Assembly (NCBI GenBank): GCA_937902275.1
Contig: CALFNW010000086.1
Location: 1 to 35,826 of the forward strand
From: UBA4717 sp002404395
GTDB lineage: Bacteria; Bacillota; Clostridia; Oscillospirales; CAG-272
Length of the DNA stretch: 35,826 nucleotides
Reading direction: 5' to 3'
Shown here: piece by piece, positions 16,118-24,549 of the stretch
Position numbering within the stretch: the first letter of the stretch is position 1
Layout: every line of letters begins with the position of its first letter
Program-made: the position numbers and the translations under genes
Notes under the pieces: model-generated
Databases searched by the model: none
What the model was told of the DNA's origin: nothing
What the model saw: only the letters and a program-made list of their open reading frames with translations

Positions 16118-19100
16118 ATGGGAAACAAGTATTACATAGGAATTGATATCGGCTCGACTACCGCAAAGGTGGTCGCGATTGATGACAACGGCGTGATCTG
16201 GGGAGAATACAGGCGCCATTACTCGGATACCAAGGCTACGGTCATCCGTCTGCTCGATGAGTTCCGCGGACTTTACGGGGATGATGAAGCGATTTTCTGC
16301 TTTACCGGAAGCGGCGGTATGGGGATCGCCGGAGTGCTCGGCGCGGACTTTGTTCAGGAGGTCATTGCCGAGACCGGCGCGCTGCGCGGCTCGGACAAAA
16401 AGATCGACGTCGCGATAGAATTGGGCGGAGAGGACGCGAAGATCATATATCTTACCGGCGGTATCGACCAGCGTATGAACGGTATCTGCGCCGGCGGCAC
16501 CGGCTCGTTTATAGATCAGATGGCATCCATTCTCAGAACAGATGCGGCAGGGCTTGACGAGCTTGCGGGCGGCGCGCTCAATGTATATCCGATCGCCGCG
16601 CGCTGCGGAGTTTTTGCCAAGACCGATATTCAGCCGCTTATAAACGACGGCGCGGCGCGCGAGGATCTTGCGTATTCGATCTTCAAGGCGGTGGTGAATC
16701 AGACGATAAGCGGACTTGCCTGCGGCAGACCGATACGCGGAACGGTCGCTTTTCTCGGCGGACCGCTTCATTACCTGAAGAATCTGCGCCGTGCGTTTAT
16801 CGACACGCTCGGACTTACCGACGAAACGGCGGTCGTGCCCGAAAACGGGCATCTGTTCGCGGCATACGGCGCGGCGCTTTATGCCAAGGCGCACGGAGCA
16901 AGCGCTTTTAAGGTGTCGGAGTTCGCGGATAAGTTAAAAAACGCTCCTGCGGTAAACGCTGAGATCACGCGGCTTGAGCCGTTGTTTCTCGATGAAGCCG
17001 ACTATGAAGCCTTTTCAAAGCGTCAGGCGGCGCACAGCGTCAGACGCGCCGAGCTTGCGGATTACGTCGGCGACTGCTATCTCGGGATAGACGCCGGCTC
17101 CACGACCACAAAGGCGGCGCTGGTCGCCGAGGACGGCGCATTGCTTTACTCGTTTTACAAGAATAACCGCGGCGACCCGCTTGCCTGCATAAAGGAGGCT
17201 TTCGCCGAGCTTGAAGCGAAGCTGCCTGCGGGCGCGCGCATTGCCGCGACCTGCTCCACCGGATACGGTGAGCTTCTGATGAAAAATGCGTTCAAGCTCG
17301 ATTTCGGCGAGGTCGAAACGATCGCGCACTACACGGCGGCGCGCTATTTTGAACCTGAGGTCGATTCGATACTCGACATCGGCGGTCAGGACATGAAGTT
17401 TATCCGTATCAAGGACGGATATGTGGACAATATCATGCTTAACGAAGCCTGTTCGTCGGGCTGCGGTTCGTTTATTGAAAATTTTGCCGACTCCATGGGA
17501 TACACGGCGGCGGAATTTGCGCGTTTGGCGCGTTTTGCGAAGAGTCCGCTCGACCTCGGCACGCGCTGCACCGTTTTTATGAACTCCAACGTCAAGCAGG
17601 CGCAGAAAGAGGGAGCCGAGGCTTCCGACATTGCGGCGGGACTTGCGTATTCGGTCATCAAAAACGCGCTGTACAAGGTCATAAAGCTGACCGATCGCCG
17701 TGCGCTCGGCGAAAAGATCGTGGTGCAGGGCGGCACCTTTTACAACGACGCGGTACTGCGCAGTTTTGAAAAGGTTTCGGGAGCCGAGGCGATCCGCCCC
17801 GATATTGCCGGGATAATGGGTGCGTTCGGTGCGGCGTTGATCGCGAAGGAGCGGCGCGGCTCTGCGGGCAATGCCTTTGAGCTTCATTCGGCGGCAAGGC
17901 TTGAATATTCGGTGAGCGCGGCGCGCTGCGGCGGCTGTCAGAACAAGTGCAGACTGACGGTAAACACTTTCTCGGATGGGAGAAAGTACATATCGGGCAA
18001 TCGTTGCGAACGCGGGCTCGGCAAAGAAAAGGTCAAAAACAACGTGCCGAATATGTTTGCATACAAGCTCGACCGGCTGTTCGGCTATGAGCCGACGCTG
18101 CCAGAAGCGGCGCCGCGCGGAGTGATAGGCATACCGCGCGTATTAAATATGTATGAGGACTATCCGTTTTGGGCGGTGTTCTTCAAAAAGCTCGGATATT
18201 CGGTGAAGCTTTCGCCGTATTCGGACAAAAAGATATACTCGCTCGGACTTGAAAGCATACCGAGCGAATCCGAATGTTTCCCGGCAAAGCTTGTGCACGG
18301 GCATATCGAATGGCTGATAAGATCGGGTGTGAAGCAGATATTCTATCCCTGCGTATTTTACGAGCGCAACGAGGATCCGTCGGCGCAGAATCATTACAAC
18401 TGCCCGATGGTGACTTCATATCCGGAAAACATATCGAACAACGTGGAGTCGCTCGCCGACGAGGGCGTCAGGCTCTACAAGCCGTTTCTGGCGTTTACCG
18501 ACAAAAAGGTGCTTGCAGACGGACTTTGCCGCTTTGCCGAAGCCGAGCTCGGCATCAGCCGCGCGGAGGTCCTTTCCGCCGTTGACGACGCATGGCATGA
18601 GCTGATCTGCTTCAGAGAGGATATAAAGCGCGAGGGCGAACGGACGCTTGAGTGGATACGCGCAAACAATGCTCACGGTATCGTGCTTGCCGGGCGGCCG
18701 TATCACCTTGATCCCGAGGTGAATCACGGTATTCCCGAAATGATCTGTTCGTACAATGTCGCCGTGCTGACCGAGGACAGCGTTTCAGCGCTCGGCGAGC
18801 GGGTGAGACTCAGAGTGACCGATCAATGGATGTATCACTCAAGGCTCTATAAGGCGGCGGAGTATGTTTGCCGCGAGCCGTCGCTTGATTTGATCCAACT
18901 CAACTCGTTCGGCTGCGGTATTGACGCCGTGACCGCCGACGAGGTTTCCGAGCTGCTTACGAAAGCTTCGAAGCTGTACACGCTTCTGAAAATAGATGAG
19001 GTCAACAATCTCGGCGCCGCGCGTATCCGCGTACGCTCGACGCTTGCGGCTATCCATATGAGAAACGGGTGCGAAAAGTCAGGCGCGCCCGAAAGCGGAA

Positions 19101-20467
19101 ATGCGGCTGTTTACGACCGAAGCGCACTTGATTTCAAGCCGGTGGAATATACCGCCGAGATGCAGAAAGCGGGCTACACCATACTTTTCCCGCCGATGTC
19201 GCCGATCCATTTTGAACTGCTTGAAGCGGCGTTCAATGCGGCGGGCTACAAGGCGGAGATGATGACTGCGGAGGGCGCCGAAGTCATCGACCTCGGGCTC
19301 AAATACTGCAACAACGACGCCTGCTACCCGGCGCTGATCGTGATCGGTCAGTTTATGGAAGCGGTCCTGTCGGGCAGATACGACACCCACAGGCTTGCGC
19401 TCATCATGTCGCAGACGGGCGGGGGATGCCGCGCTTCAAATTATATCGGGCTTATCAGACGCGCGCTGGAGCTTGCCGGATACGGGTATATTCCGGTGAT
19501 CTCGCTGAATGTGAGCGGAATGGAGCATCATTCGGGCTTTACTTTCAACACGAGTATAGTTATGAAATCCATGGAGGCGTTATATCTCGGCGACACGCTG
19601 AACCGCGTGCTTTTGCGGATGCGTCCGTATGAGCTGGTGCCGGGAAGCGCAGACGCGCTTGCCGCCGAATGGAAGGGCAAGTGCATTGAGGTGTTGACGG
19701 CAAGCGGTATCGCTTTCGGCGCATACAAGCGTTTGATCCGCAAAATGGTTGCCGACTTTGATGCGCTTCCGATAAACGAAGCGTTAAAAAAGCCGAAGGT
19801 CGGGATCGTCGGCGAGATCCTTGTTAAGTATATGCCGGCGGCAAACAATCATCTGGTGGAACAGCTTGAAGCCGAGGGCGCGGAAGCTTCGCTCCCCGGG
19901 ATCATCGGGTTCCTTGAATACTGTTTTGAAAACGACATATACAGATCGACATATCTCGGACTTCCGAAAAAGAAAAAATACACGGCGAAATTGGTGCTTT
20001 CTTTTCTTTCGTTTATGTCGCGCGAAATGCGCCGCGCGCTTGAGGCGAGCACTCATTTCACGCCGCCCGAGCGTATTGAGGATATCATGAGCGCGGCGGA
20101 AGAAGTGATCTCGATCGGCAACCAGACCGGAGAGGGATGGTATCTTGCCGGCGAGATGGTAAGTCTGATCAAGCACGGAGTCAACAACGTGGTCTGCACT
20201 CAGCCTTTCGGCTGCCTGCCGAATCACATTGCCGGAAAGGGAATAATCCGAAAGCTGAAGTCGCTTTATCCCGACTCGAATGTTATTGCGATCGACTATG
20301 ACCCGAGCGCGAGCCGGGTCAATCAGCTCAACCGCATCAAGATGATGCTTGACAGCATCGAAGCCGAGGAACGTGAAGCGGAAAAGGCGCACGATCGTTC
20401 GGAAGCGGCTGAATCTGTGTCTGAAGCCGCGGCTGAACCGGACGAGAGGGCGGTGCGGCGCAAATAA
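16118..20467 (+). CDS. Giant 2-hydroxyacyl-CoA dehydratase activase fused to dehydratase-like (COG3580/COG3581) domains
   Basis: 1449 residues from ATG 16118. Two ASKHA-fold ATPase domains of the HgdC/BadF-BcrA type lie in tandem (about 5-265 and 318-580), each with 'GIDxGSTTxKxxxV'. Each carries the two cysteines that hold a [4Fe-4S] cluster between subunits: C124 and C163 in the first, C445 and C484 in the second, both 39 apart. A Cys-rich 'RCGGCQNKCRLTV' follows near 603. A COG3580/DUF2229 region (about 640-970) and a COG3581 region (about 1005-1360) both resemble the iron-sulfur dehydratase components. The tail is acidic. Known relatives couple ATP hydrolysis to very low potential electron transfer (2-hydroxyglutaryl-CoA dehydratase, benzoyl-CoA reductase, double-cubane cluster proteins). 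No separate dehydratase or ferredoxin gene is adjacent, so substrate is unknown. It is flanked by its own promoter and terminator. Confidence 0.88.
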   Translation: MGNKYYIGIDIGSTTAKVVAIDDNGVIWGEYRRHYSDTKATVIRLLDEFRGLYGDDEAIFCFTGSGGMGIAGVLGADFVQEVIAETGALRGSDKKIDVAIELGGEDAKIIYLTGGIDQRMNGICAGGTGSFIDQMASILRTDAAGLDELAGGALNVYPIAARCGVFAKTDIQPLINDGAAREDLAYSIFKAVVNQTISGLACGRPIRGTVAFLGGPLHYLKNLRRAFIDTLGLTDETAVVPENGHLFAAYGAALYAKAHGASAFKVSEFADKLKNAPAVNAEITRLEPLFLDEADYEAFSKRQAAHSVRRAELADYVGDCYLGIDAGSTTTKAALVAEDGALLYSFYKNNRGDPLACIKEAFAELEAKLPAGARIAATCSTGYGELLMKNAFKLDFGEVETIAHYTAARYFEPEVDSILDIGGQDMKFIRIKDGYVDNIMLNEACSSGCGSFIENFADSMGYTAAEFARLARFAKSPLDLGTRCTVFMNSNVKQAQKEGAEASDIAAGLAYSVIKNALYKVIKLTDRRALGEKIVVQGGTFYNDAVLRSFEKVSGAEAIRPDIAGIMGAFGAALIAKERRGSAGNAFELHSAARLEYSVSAARCGGCQNKCRLTVNTFSDGRKYISGNRCERGLGKEKVKNNVPNMFAYKLDRLFGYEPTLPEAAPRGVIGIPRVLNMYEDYPFWAVFFKKLGYSVKLSPYSDKKIYSLGLESIPSESECFPAKLVHGHIEWLIRSGVKQIFYPCVFYERNEDPSAQNHYNCPMVTSYPENISNNVESLADEGVRLYKPFLAFTDKKVLADGLCRFAEAELGISRAEVLSAVDDAWHELICFREDIKREGERTLEWIRANNAHGIVLAGRPYHLDPEVNHGIPEMICSYNVAVLTEDSVSALGERVRLRVTDQWMYHSRLYKAAEYVCREPSLDLIQLNSFGCGIDAVTADEVSELLTKASKLYTLLKIDEVNNLGAARIRVRSTLAAIHMRNGCEKSGAPESGNAAVYDRSALDFKPVEYTAEMQKAGYTILFPPMSPIHFELLEAAFNAAGYKAEMMTAEGAEVIDLGLKYCNNDACYPALIVIGQFMEAVLSGRYDTHRLALIMSQTGGGCRASNYIGLIRRALELAGYGYIPVISLNVSGMEHHSGFTFNTSIVMKSMEALYLGDTLNRVLLRMRPYELVPGSADALAAEWKGKCIEVLTASGIAFGAYKRLIRKMVADFDALPINEALKKPKVGIVGEILVKYMPAANNHLVEQLEAEGAEASLPGIIGFLEYCFENDIYRSTYLGLPKKKKYTAKLVLSFLSFMSREMRRALEASTHFTPPERIEDIMSAAEEVISIGNQTGEGWYLAGEMVSLIKHGVNNVVCTQPFGCLPNHIAGKGIIRKLKSLYPDSNVIAIDYDPSASRVNQLNRIKMMLDSIEAEEREAEKAHDRSEAAESVSEAAAEPDERAVRRK

Positions 20468-20468
20468 A

Positions 20469-20506
20469 AAAACTCCCGGAATTCCTTTAGGAGCTCCGGG
20501 AGTTTT
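20469..20506 (+). terminator. Terminator after the giant activase gene
   Basis: AAAACTCCCGGA (20469-20480) pairs exactly with TCCGGGAGTTTT (20495-20506) around a 14-nt loop. The A/T ends make it usable from both strands, so it also protects against readthrough from the convergent fucosidase gene. The 166 bp from here to 20672 show no gene. Confidence 0.85.
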
Positions 20507-20672
20507 GGCGCTCAGGTCTGTGCTCGTGCGAAGGCTGTGCTTGCCCGCCTGCAGATGCTTTCAATGTATTCACGCCTGATGAGCGTATCTCGCCATTTCC
20601 GGGGTATCGCGGCGTATTCAACGTGCAAATACAGCATTTTCGGTAAATTTTCAGAGGCAGCGAAAATATTGC

Positions 20673-21674
20673 TTATTCCGCTTTTATTTCGCCGACCTTC
20701 TTTAAAATATCAAGCGCGGGCGTAGGTATGCGCCCGAGATAGTCGGGACCGATGTTGAGCAGGTAATTCACTCCTTGAGCGTTCAGCCGTTTTTTGATCT
20801 TAAGCACTTCTTCGGCGTTCTTCCAATTGTTGTCGTAGGTCTTATAGCCCCAGGTATCGTTCAGCGTTGCCGGGCACTCATACAGTCCGGTGCGGTCTCC
20901 GACCGAAATTGCCGCGTCGGTGCCTACTTTGAAGTCAAGCTCGGTCTGATTGTCATTGCAGGAGCGGTAATCGCCGATCCCGTTTCCGATCCGTGAATTT
21001 ACGAGGCAGTCCGGCTGATATTTCTTTATCATTTCATAAAGCTCAAGACTTTGCGCGGCGGTGATGACATGCGGCGTGTCGCACCACATCAGGCACAGCT
21101 CGCCGTAGTTGGTAAGCAGCTCTTTGAACTGCGTTTTGATCTTACCGTTGAAACATTCGGAAAAATCCTTGTGCGCGTTGTCCGGAAAATCCCAATCGTT
21201 CGTCCAACTCATACAGCCGCAGTTGGTGTGACCGCTCGTGTATCCGCCGCCGTTTCGCTCGTGCCAATCAAGCTCTTGCGAATAGTAGAGTCCGAGCTTC
21301 AGCCCGTGCTTATAGCATGCTTCGGCGAACTCGGCGATAATATCGCGCCCGTAGGGCGTGGAATCGACCACGTTGAAATTGTCCCACTCCGATTTGAACA
21401 GGCAGAAGCCTTCATGATGCTTGCCCGTTACGACGATGTATTGCATACCCGCCGCTTTGGCAAGCTTTACCCAATCTTCGGCATTGAAGCAGATCGGGTC
21501 GAAAGCGCGCGTGAGCTTTTCATATTCTGTATTCGGTATGCGAAAATAGGACTGAAGCCATTCGCCGATATATGGCATACGTCTGCCTTTCCACTCGCCG
21601 GCGGGCAGAGAGTACAGTCCGAAGTGCAGCATCATTCCGAATTTTGCGGTCGCAAACCACTCGCGATTATTCAT
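20673..21674 (-). CDS. Alpha-L-fucosidase, GH29, short cytoplasmic form
   Basis: 333 residues from ATG 21674, with AAGGAG upstream; a longer frame to 22034 runs antisense through the divergent AraC gene and is rejected. GH29 hallmarks are 'WFATAKFGMMLHFGLYS' at the N terminus, 'VVTGKHHEGFCLF' (H86-H87), 'GLYYSQELDW' and 'LCLMWCD' with the probable nucleophile D199. GH29 enzymes release alpha-linked fucose with retention. There is no signal peptide and no C-terminal beta-sandwich, which makes it shorter than the usual 420-500 residues, so it probably acts inside the cell on imported fucosylated oligosaccharides. It is divergent from an AraC regulator whose promoter overlaps its own, a common layout for carbohydrate-induced genes. 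Confidence 0.93.
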   Translation of the reverse strand: MNNREWFATAKFGMMLHFGLYSLPAGEWKGRRMPYIGEWLQSYFRIPNTEYEKLTRAFDPICFNAEDWVKLAKAAGMQYIVVTGKHHEGFCLFKSEWDNFNVVDSTPYGRDIIAEFAEACYKHGLKLGLYYSQELDWHERNGGGYTSGHTNCGCMSWTNDWDFPDNAHKDFSECFNGKIKTQFKELLTNYGELCLMWCDTPHVITAAQSLELYEMIKKYQPDCLVNSRIGNGIGDYRSCNDNQTELDFKVGTDAAISVGDRTGLYECPATLNDTWGYKTYDNNWKNAEEVLKIKKRLNAQGVNYLLNIGPDYLGRIPTPALDILKKVGEIKAE

Positions 21675-21698
21675 TTTTTTGATTCTCCTTGTAAAAGC

Positions 21699-21728
21699 TT
21701 GACAAAAGCGTTGTTTATGCTTATTATA
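21699..21728. promoter_or_regulatory. Overlapping divergent promoters of fucosidase and AraC genes
   Basis: On the plus strand TTGACA (21699-21704), 17 bp and TATTAT (21722-21727) drive the AraC gene. On the minus strand TATAAT (21728-21723) drives the fucosidase gene with a poor -35. The two -10 elements occupy the same bases, so initiation in the two directions should be mutually exclusive. Confidence 0.6.
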
Positions 21729-21803
21729 AATCATATGAACACTCCGGTGAATAGCCGAAACAGACATAAAACATACCGAAATAAGCTTTTTATGAGGAAC
21801 AAG

Positions 21804-22559
21804 ATGAATAATATTTCGCTGTTTATTGATAATGCGGGTAAGGGTGCGGTGCCGCCCGAGTGGCGCCTGAAGGATCCGATCAGGATGCAAAGGCTCTATT
21901 ATATCAAGGGCGGAGTCGGATACATGATAAACGCGGACGGCAGCCGTCAGCGCTTTGAGATCGGGAAAATTTACCTGACGCCTTACAATATGTATCAGCA
22001 TTTTGAAAGCGACCCGACCGATCCGATAGACCATATTTATATTGACTTTATTTCGACGCCGCCGCTTATAGGGGACGCACCGACGGTATATACGCCCGAA
22101 AAGGGATCGCCGCTTTACATAATGATCGAACTGCTTGAAGCGGTCCTGCCGCGGCGCGGCGAGCCGCTTGATGGGGAAGCGCTGATCGGGTTGAAGCGGT
22201 TGCTTGCGGTATTGCTTGAAGCGACGCTTGAATTGCTTTCAAAGGTAAGCGGACTGCCGTTTTCAAACGACGGTATGATCGTTTCAACGCTTGAATACAT
22301 ACGCGAAAATTACGCCGATCGGCTCAGTGTTTCAAAGCTTGCCGCAATGAACGGCTTTGAGGTGAACTATTTTATCCGCCGCTTCCGCCGCGCGATGGGA
22401 CAGACTCCGTATGCGTATCTGCGCTCATACAGACTGCTCTGCGCCAAAAAGCTGATCGCGGAGGGAAGCTCGGTGTCCGCTGCCGCCGAAGCCGTAGGTT
22501 TTGAAAACGCGTCCTCGCTGTCGCGCGCATTGCGCGGACAGCGAGGGGAGGGGCGGTAA
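21804..22559 (+). CDS. AraC-family transcriptional regulator with a shortened C terminus
   Basis: 251 residues from ATG 21804, with GAGG 6 bases upstream. The earlier in-frame ATG at 21735 coincides with the predicted transcription start. The N-terminal half is a cupin-like ligand domain ('GYMINADGSRQRFEIGKIYL' near 40-60). The C-terminal half carries the AraC double helix-turn-helix: 'LSVSKLAAMNGFEVNYFIRR' and then 'SVSAAAEAVGFENASSLSRA'. The protein ends about 12 residues after that, whereas AraC proteins normally continue through 'F..FG.SP..YR'. The last codons form a GC-rich hairpin (22513-22546), which suggests that a terminator or inserted palindrome replaced the original end. It probably regulates the divergent fucosidase, if still functional. 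Confidence 0.85.
   Translation: MNNISLFIDNAGKGAVPPEWRLKDPIRMQRLYYIKGGVGYMINADGSRQRFEIGKIYLTPYNMYQHFESDPTDPIDHIYIDFISTPPLIGDAPTVYTPEKGSPLYIMIELLEAVLPRRGEPLDGEALIGLKRLLAVLLEATLELLSKVSGLPFSNDGMIVSTLEYIRENYADRLSVSKLAAMNGFEVNYFIRRFRRAMGQTPYAYLRSYRLLCAKKLIAEGSSVSAAAEAVGFENASSLSRALRGQRGEGR
22513..22546 (+). repeat. GC-rich inverted repeat at the end of the AraC gene
   Basis: CCTCGCTGTC (22513-22522) pairs with GACAGCGAGG (22537-22546), with further GCGC pairing inside. It lies within the last codons of the AraC gene. No T-run follows, so it is not a classical terminator. Confidence 0.7.
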
Positions 22560-22673
22560 GGCAAGCGAAGCGGGCGGCGGCGCCCGTGTATTGGGAAATT
22601 GATATAGTCCCGTCACAGCCGATACCGGCGCAGATGTAAAAAAACTTTATCTGCCCGTATTAAATGTATGCGG

Positions 22674-22702
22674 TTGACAGCGCACGGCGCATATGATAAA
22701 AT
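22674..22702 (+). promoter_or_regulatory. Promoter of the alpha-CTD-like protein gene
   Basis: TTGACA (22674-22679), 17 bp ending in TGA, TAAAAT (22697-22702): a strong promoter with extended -10, followed by GGAGG at 22731. Confidence 0.8.
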
Positions 22703-22739
22703 ACTTCAAGATCAATATTCCGGATAAGGCGGAGGCTTT

Positions 22740-24170
22740 ATGAACGATTATTATTTGCTAAGCGCGTTTGTCGGAAACGCTTTCAAATACGATAATGCTT
22801 TTAAAAAGCTTTTTGAGCGTTATTTTTACAATAAGCTTAAAGCGTCGTCTTTGCCGCCGCATACGGAATTCGTGCGCGCGGATGTATTTTCGGACAAAAG
22901 CGGCTCCGATTTTTCGGTCTCGCGGGTAAATACGGCGGTATTGTCCGACGATGAACGACAGCGCCTTGCGACTGAAGTGATAGCTGCTGTCGCTGAAGAG
23001 GACAGCTCTGCGCAGGCGGAGGCGATCGTTGTCTTTACAGTAAAGGCAGGCGAAGAATATTGCCTGACTGACGATAAGCTTAATTTGATAAGCGATCGTT
23101 TTGACGCGCTTGAGCCGCTGTTTTGGACAAACGGCGCAGGCGGCGCTTCCGCCGAGCAGCGCTTTCGGCAATATTGCGGCTCAGGCTCTGAATTCGGTAA
23201 TATCAGCTTCACATACTCCTCTTTGAACCTCAGGACGGCATTTTATGAGTCGTCGGCATACATAGCCGTAAAGGACGGCCGTTACGGTATCATAAACTGC
23301 AAAGGCGAATATGTTGTTCCGGCAGGGTATGACCGAATAAAGCCTTTCGGGATCAAGAAGCAACGCACATACAGCGGCGACGAGCCGAAGTGCGGCTTTG
23401 AAAGCATTTATGCTCCTGCGGCATTTTACATTTGCCAAATAAGCGGCGGGTATAACTGCGATGTGTATGATGTAAACGGCAATCTGATCTTTGAGGGGGT
23501 GGATTCGTTTCTGCCTTCCGACGAAACGGTGCATCATTGTCCCCGTAATATTTATGACGTTGATTCCTGTGAGACGGTCGAAGTCAGAAGTATCCGCGTC
23601 GGGACCGTACATAATGAACCGCTTTCGCGCTCGGGCGATGAAGCGTCCGGGGACGAGTGCGAAAAGGTTGAAATTAACATTGAGTTTGAAGTGAAAGAAC
23701 TGCAAAGCGGGATCAAAAGCACAGAACTGAAATACGCACCTGTGCAGAAAGCCGTCGCCGAGCTGCAATGCCGCTTTAATTATATTGATGAAAAGTATTA
23801 TGAGAATGTTTTAAACGCTCCCAAAAAGCTTTTGGACATTTTGTTAATGATGCTTGAAGCTTTGCCGCAGGTTCGTGATATACCTTTGAACATTTGGCTC
23901 GACAGCGGCTTTGCACGCGTTTTGGATACTTATTTATTGTCGGAAAATAAAAGTACCGACGAGATCCTGACGCTGAATATTGAAGCGCTTGAATTTTCCG
24001 TCAGGGCGTTTAACTGCCTGAGCCGTTTCGGGATAAAAACGGTCGGCGAATTGATGAAGCTAAGCGGCGAGTCGCTTGCGGATATTCCGCACCTCGGTCC
24101 GAAGGGGCTGAAAGAGGTAATAGCGATGCAGAATATTATCAAGCGTATAATTGACAACTCTTTGACGTAA
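22740..24170 (+). CDS. Unassigned protein with WG-repeat-like segment and C-terminal RNA polymerase alpha-CTD-like domain
   Basis: 476 residues; GGAGG lies 4 bases before ATG 22740. I do not recognise the N-terminal 150 residues. Residues about 180-200 ('VKDGRYGIINCKGEYVVPAG') match a WG-repeat unit (protein-protein interaction beta repeats), with a second weaker unit near 240. The end, about residues 415-470, reads 'SVRAFNCLSRFGIKTVGEL' and then 'LSGESLADIPHLGPKGLKEV'. This matches the helix-hairpin-helix fold of the RNA polymerase alpha C-terminal domain very closely (compare LSVRSYNCLKRAGI-TV-EL ... L-NLG-KSL-EV). No signal peptide or membrane segment. It is a single-gene unit with its own promoter and terminator. 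Binding DNA, RNA polymerase or a regulator is possible but unproven. Confidence 0.8.
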   Translation: MNDYYLLSAFVGNAFKYDNAFKKLFERYFYNKLKASSLPPHTEFVRADVFSDKSGSDFSVSRVNTAVLSDDERQRLATEVIAAVAEEDSSAQAEAIVVFTVKAGEEYCLTDDKLNLISDRFDALEPLFWTNGAGGASAEQRFRQYCGSGSEFGNISFTYSSLNLRTAFYESSAYIAVKDGRYGIINCKGEYVVPAGYDRIKPFGIKKQRTYSGDEPKCGFESIYAPAAFYICQISGGYNCDVYDVNGNLIFEGVDSFLPSDETVHHCPRNIYDVDSCETVEVRSIRVGTVHNEPLSRSGDEASGDECEKVEINIEFEVKELQSGIKSTELKYAPVQKAVAELQCRFNYIDEKYYENVLNAPKKLLDILLMMLEALPQVRDIPLNIWLDSGFARVLDTYLLSENKSTDEILTLNIEALEFSVRAFNCLSRFGIKTVGELMKLSGESLADIPHLGPKGLKEVIAMQNIIKRIIDNSLT

Positions 24171-24261
24171 TAAAAAACGGGCAGAAAATGTCGGGCAAAC
24201 AAGTATCACGCAGGAAAAGTCCGAGCGGTCTCAAAAGCAGGATGATCGTATGAAACAAGCC

Positions 24262-24298
24262 CCCTGCAGGACATCAGGATCCTGCAGGGTATTTTATT
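24262..24298 (+). terminator. Terminator after the alpha-CTD-like gene
   Basis: CCCTGCAGGA (24262-24271) pairs exactly with TCCTGCAGGG (24280-24289) and is followed by TATTTTATTT. Confidence 0.8.
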
Positions 24299-24404
24299 TA
24301 TATTTACGTTGTTCAGCATCAAAAGGAATTGTAACTTGTATGCAAAAGCAAGGACGAAGACACTTGTGTTTGGCGAGCCTGCGGTCGAAAATTCAGACTT
24401 CCTA

Positions 24405-24433
24405 TTGAAAAAAGTATATCTGTATGTTATAAT
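24405..24433 (+). promoter_or_regulatory. Promoter of the ATC-hydrolase operon
   Basis: TTGAAA (24405-24410), 17 bp, TATAAT (24428-24433). No other good promoter is visible up to 29309, so the seven intact genes and two remnants downstream probably form one transcript with a leader of about 110 nt. Confidence 0.75.
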
Positions 24434-24462
24434 ATGACCGGATAAACGAATTCGGTCATATT
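24431..24462. promoter_or_regulatory. Operator-like inverted repeat AATATGACCG-N12-CGGTCATATT
   Basis: Perfect 10-bp arms (24431-24440, 24453-24462), 22 bp centre to centre, starting inside the -10 and covering the transcription start. The position is that of a classical repressor site; as RNA it would be a 5'-end hairpin instead. Confidence 0.6.
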
Positions 24463-24504
24463 TACAGGAGGAAGCTGCCGCAGGGCGGCTTTTCAAAAGC
24501 ACTG

Positions 24505-24524
24505 CGGTTAGCGTATCCTAACCG
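24505..24524. promoter_or_regulatory. Palindrome CGGTTAG-N6-CTAACCG in the operon leader
   Basis: Perfect 7-bp arms with a 6-bp centre, located 10 bases before the ribosome site of the first small gene. The core GTTAG-N6-CTAAC recurs at the ECF transporter promoter (32238-32259). Confidence 0.5.
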
Positions 24525-24549
24525 GAATCGAACGGAGGAGGCATTGAGA

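Larger units (their letters stand above)
24171..24543 (+). other. Gene-free interval with terminator, promoter and structured leader
   Basis: This interval of 373 bases has no supported gene. It holds the terminator at 24262-24295, an unremarkable AT-rich stretch to 24400, the promoter at 24405-24433, a 32-bp inverted repeat at 24431-24462, a nested hairpin at about 24476-24506 (CCGCAG with CTGCGG around GCTTTT/AAAAGC), and the palindrome at 24505-24524. Confidence 0.7.

Noticed and set aside
16103..20392. Several long minus-strand ORFs opposite the giant activase gene
   Set aside because: They are mirror frames of a high-G+C coding region, with arginine-rich, low-complexity translations and no ribosome sites.
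21051..21803. Long N-terminal extension of the AraC gene frame
   Set aside because: It runs antisense through the GH29 gene and upstream of the promoter at 21699-21727; the ribosome site supports ATG 21804.
21675..22034. N-terminal extension of the fucosidase frame
   Set aside because: It is antisense to the AraC gene and lies upstream of the minus-strand -10; GH29 similarity starts at ATG 21674.
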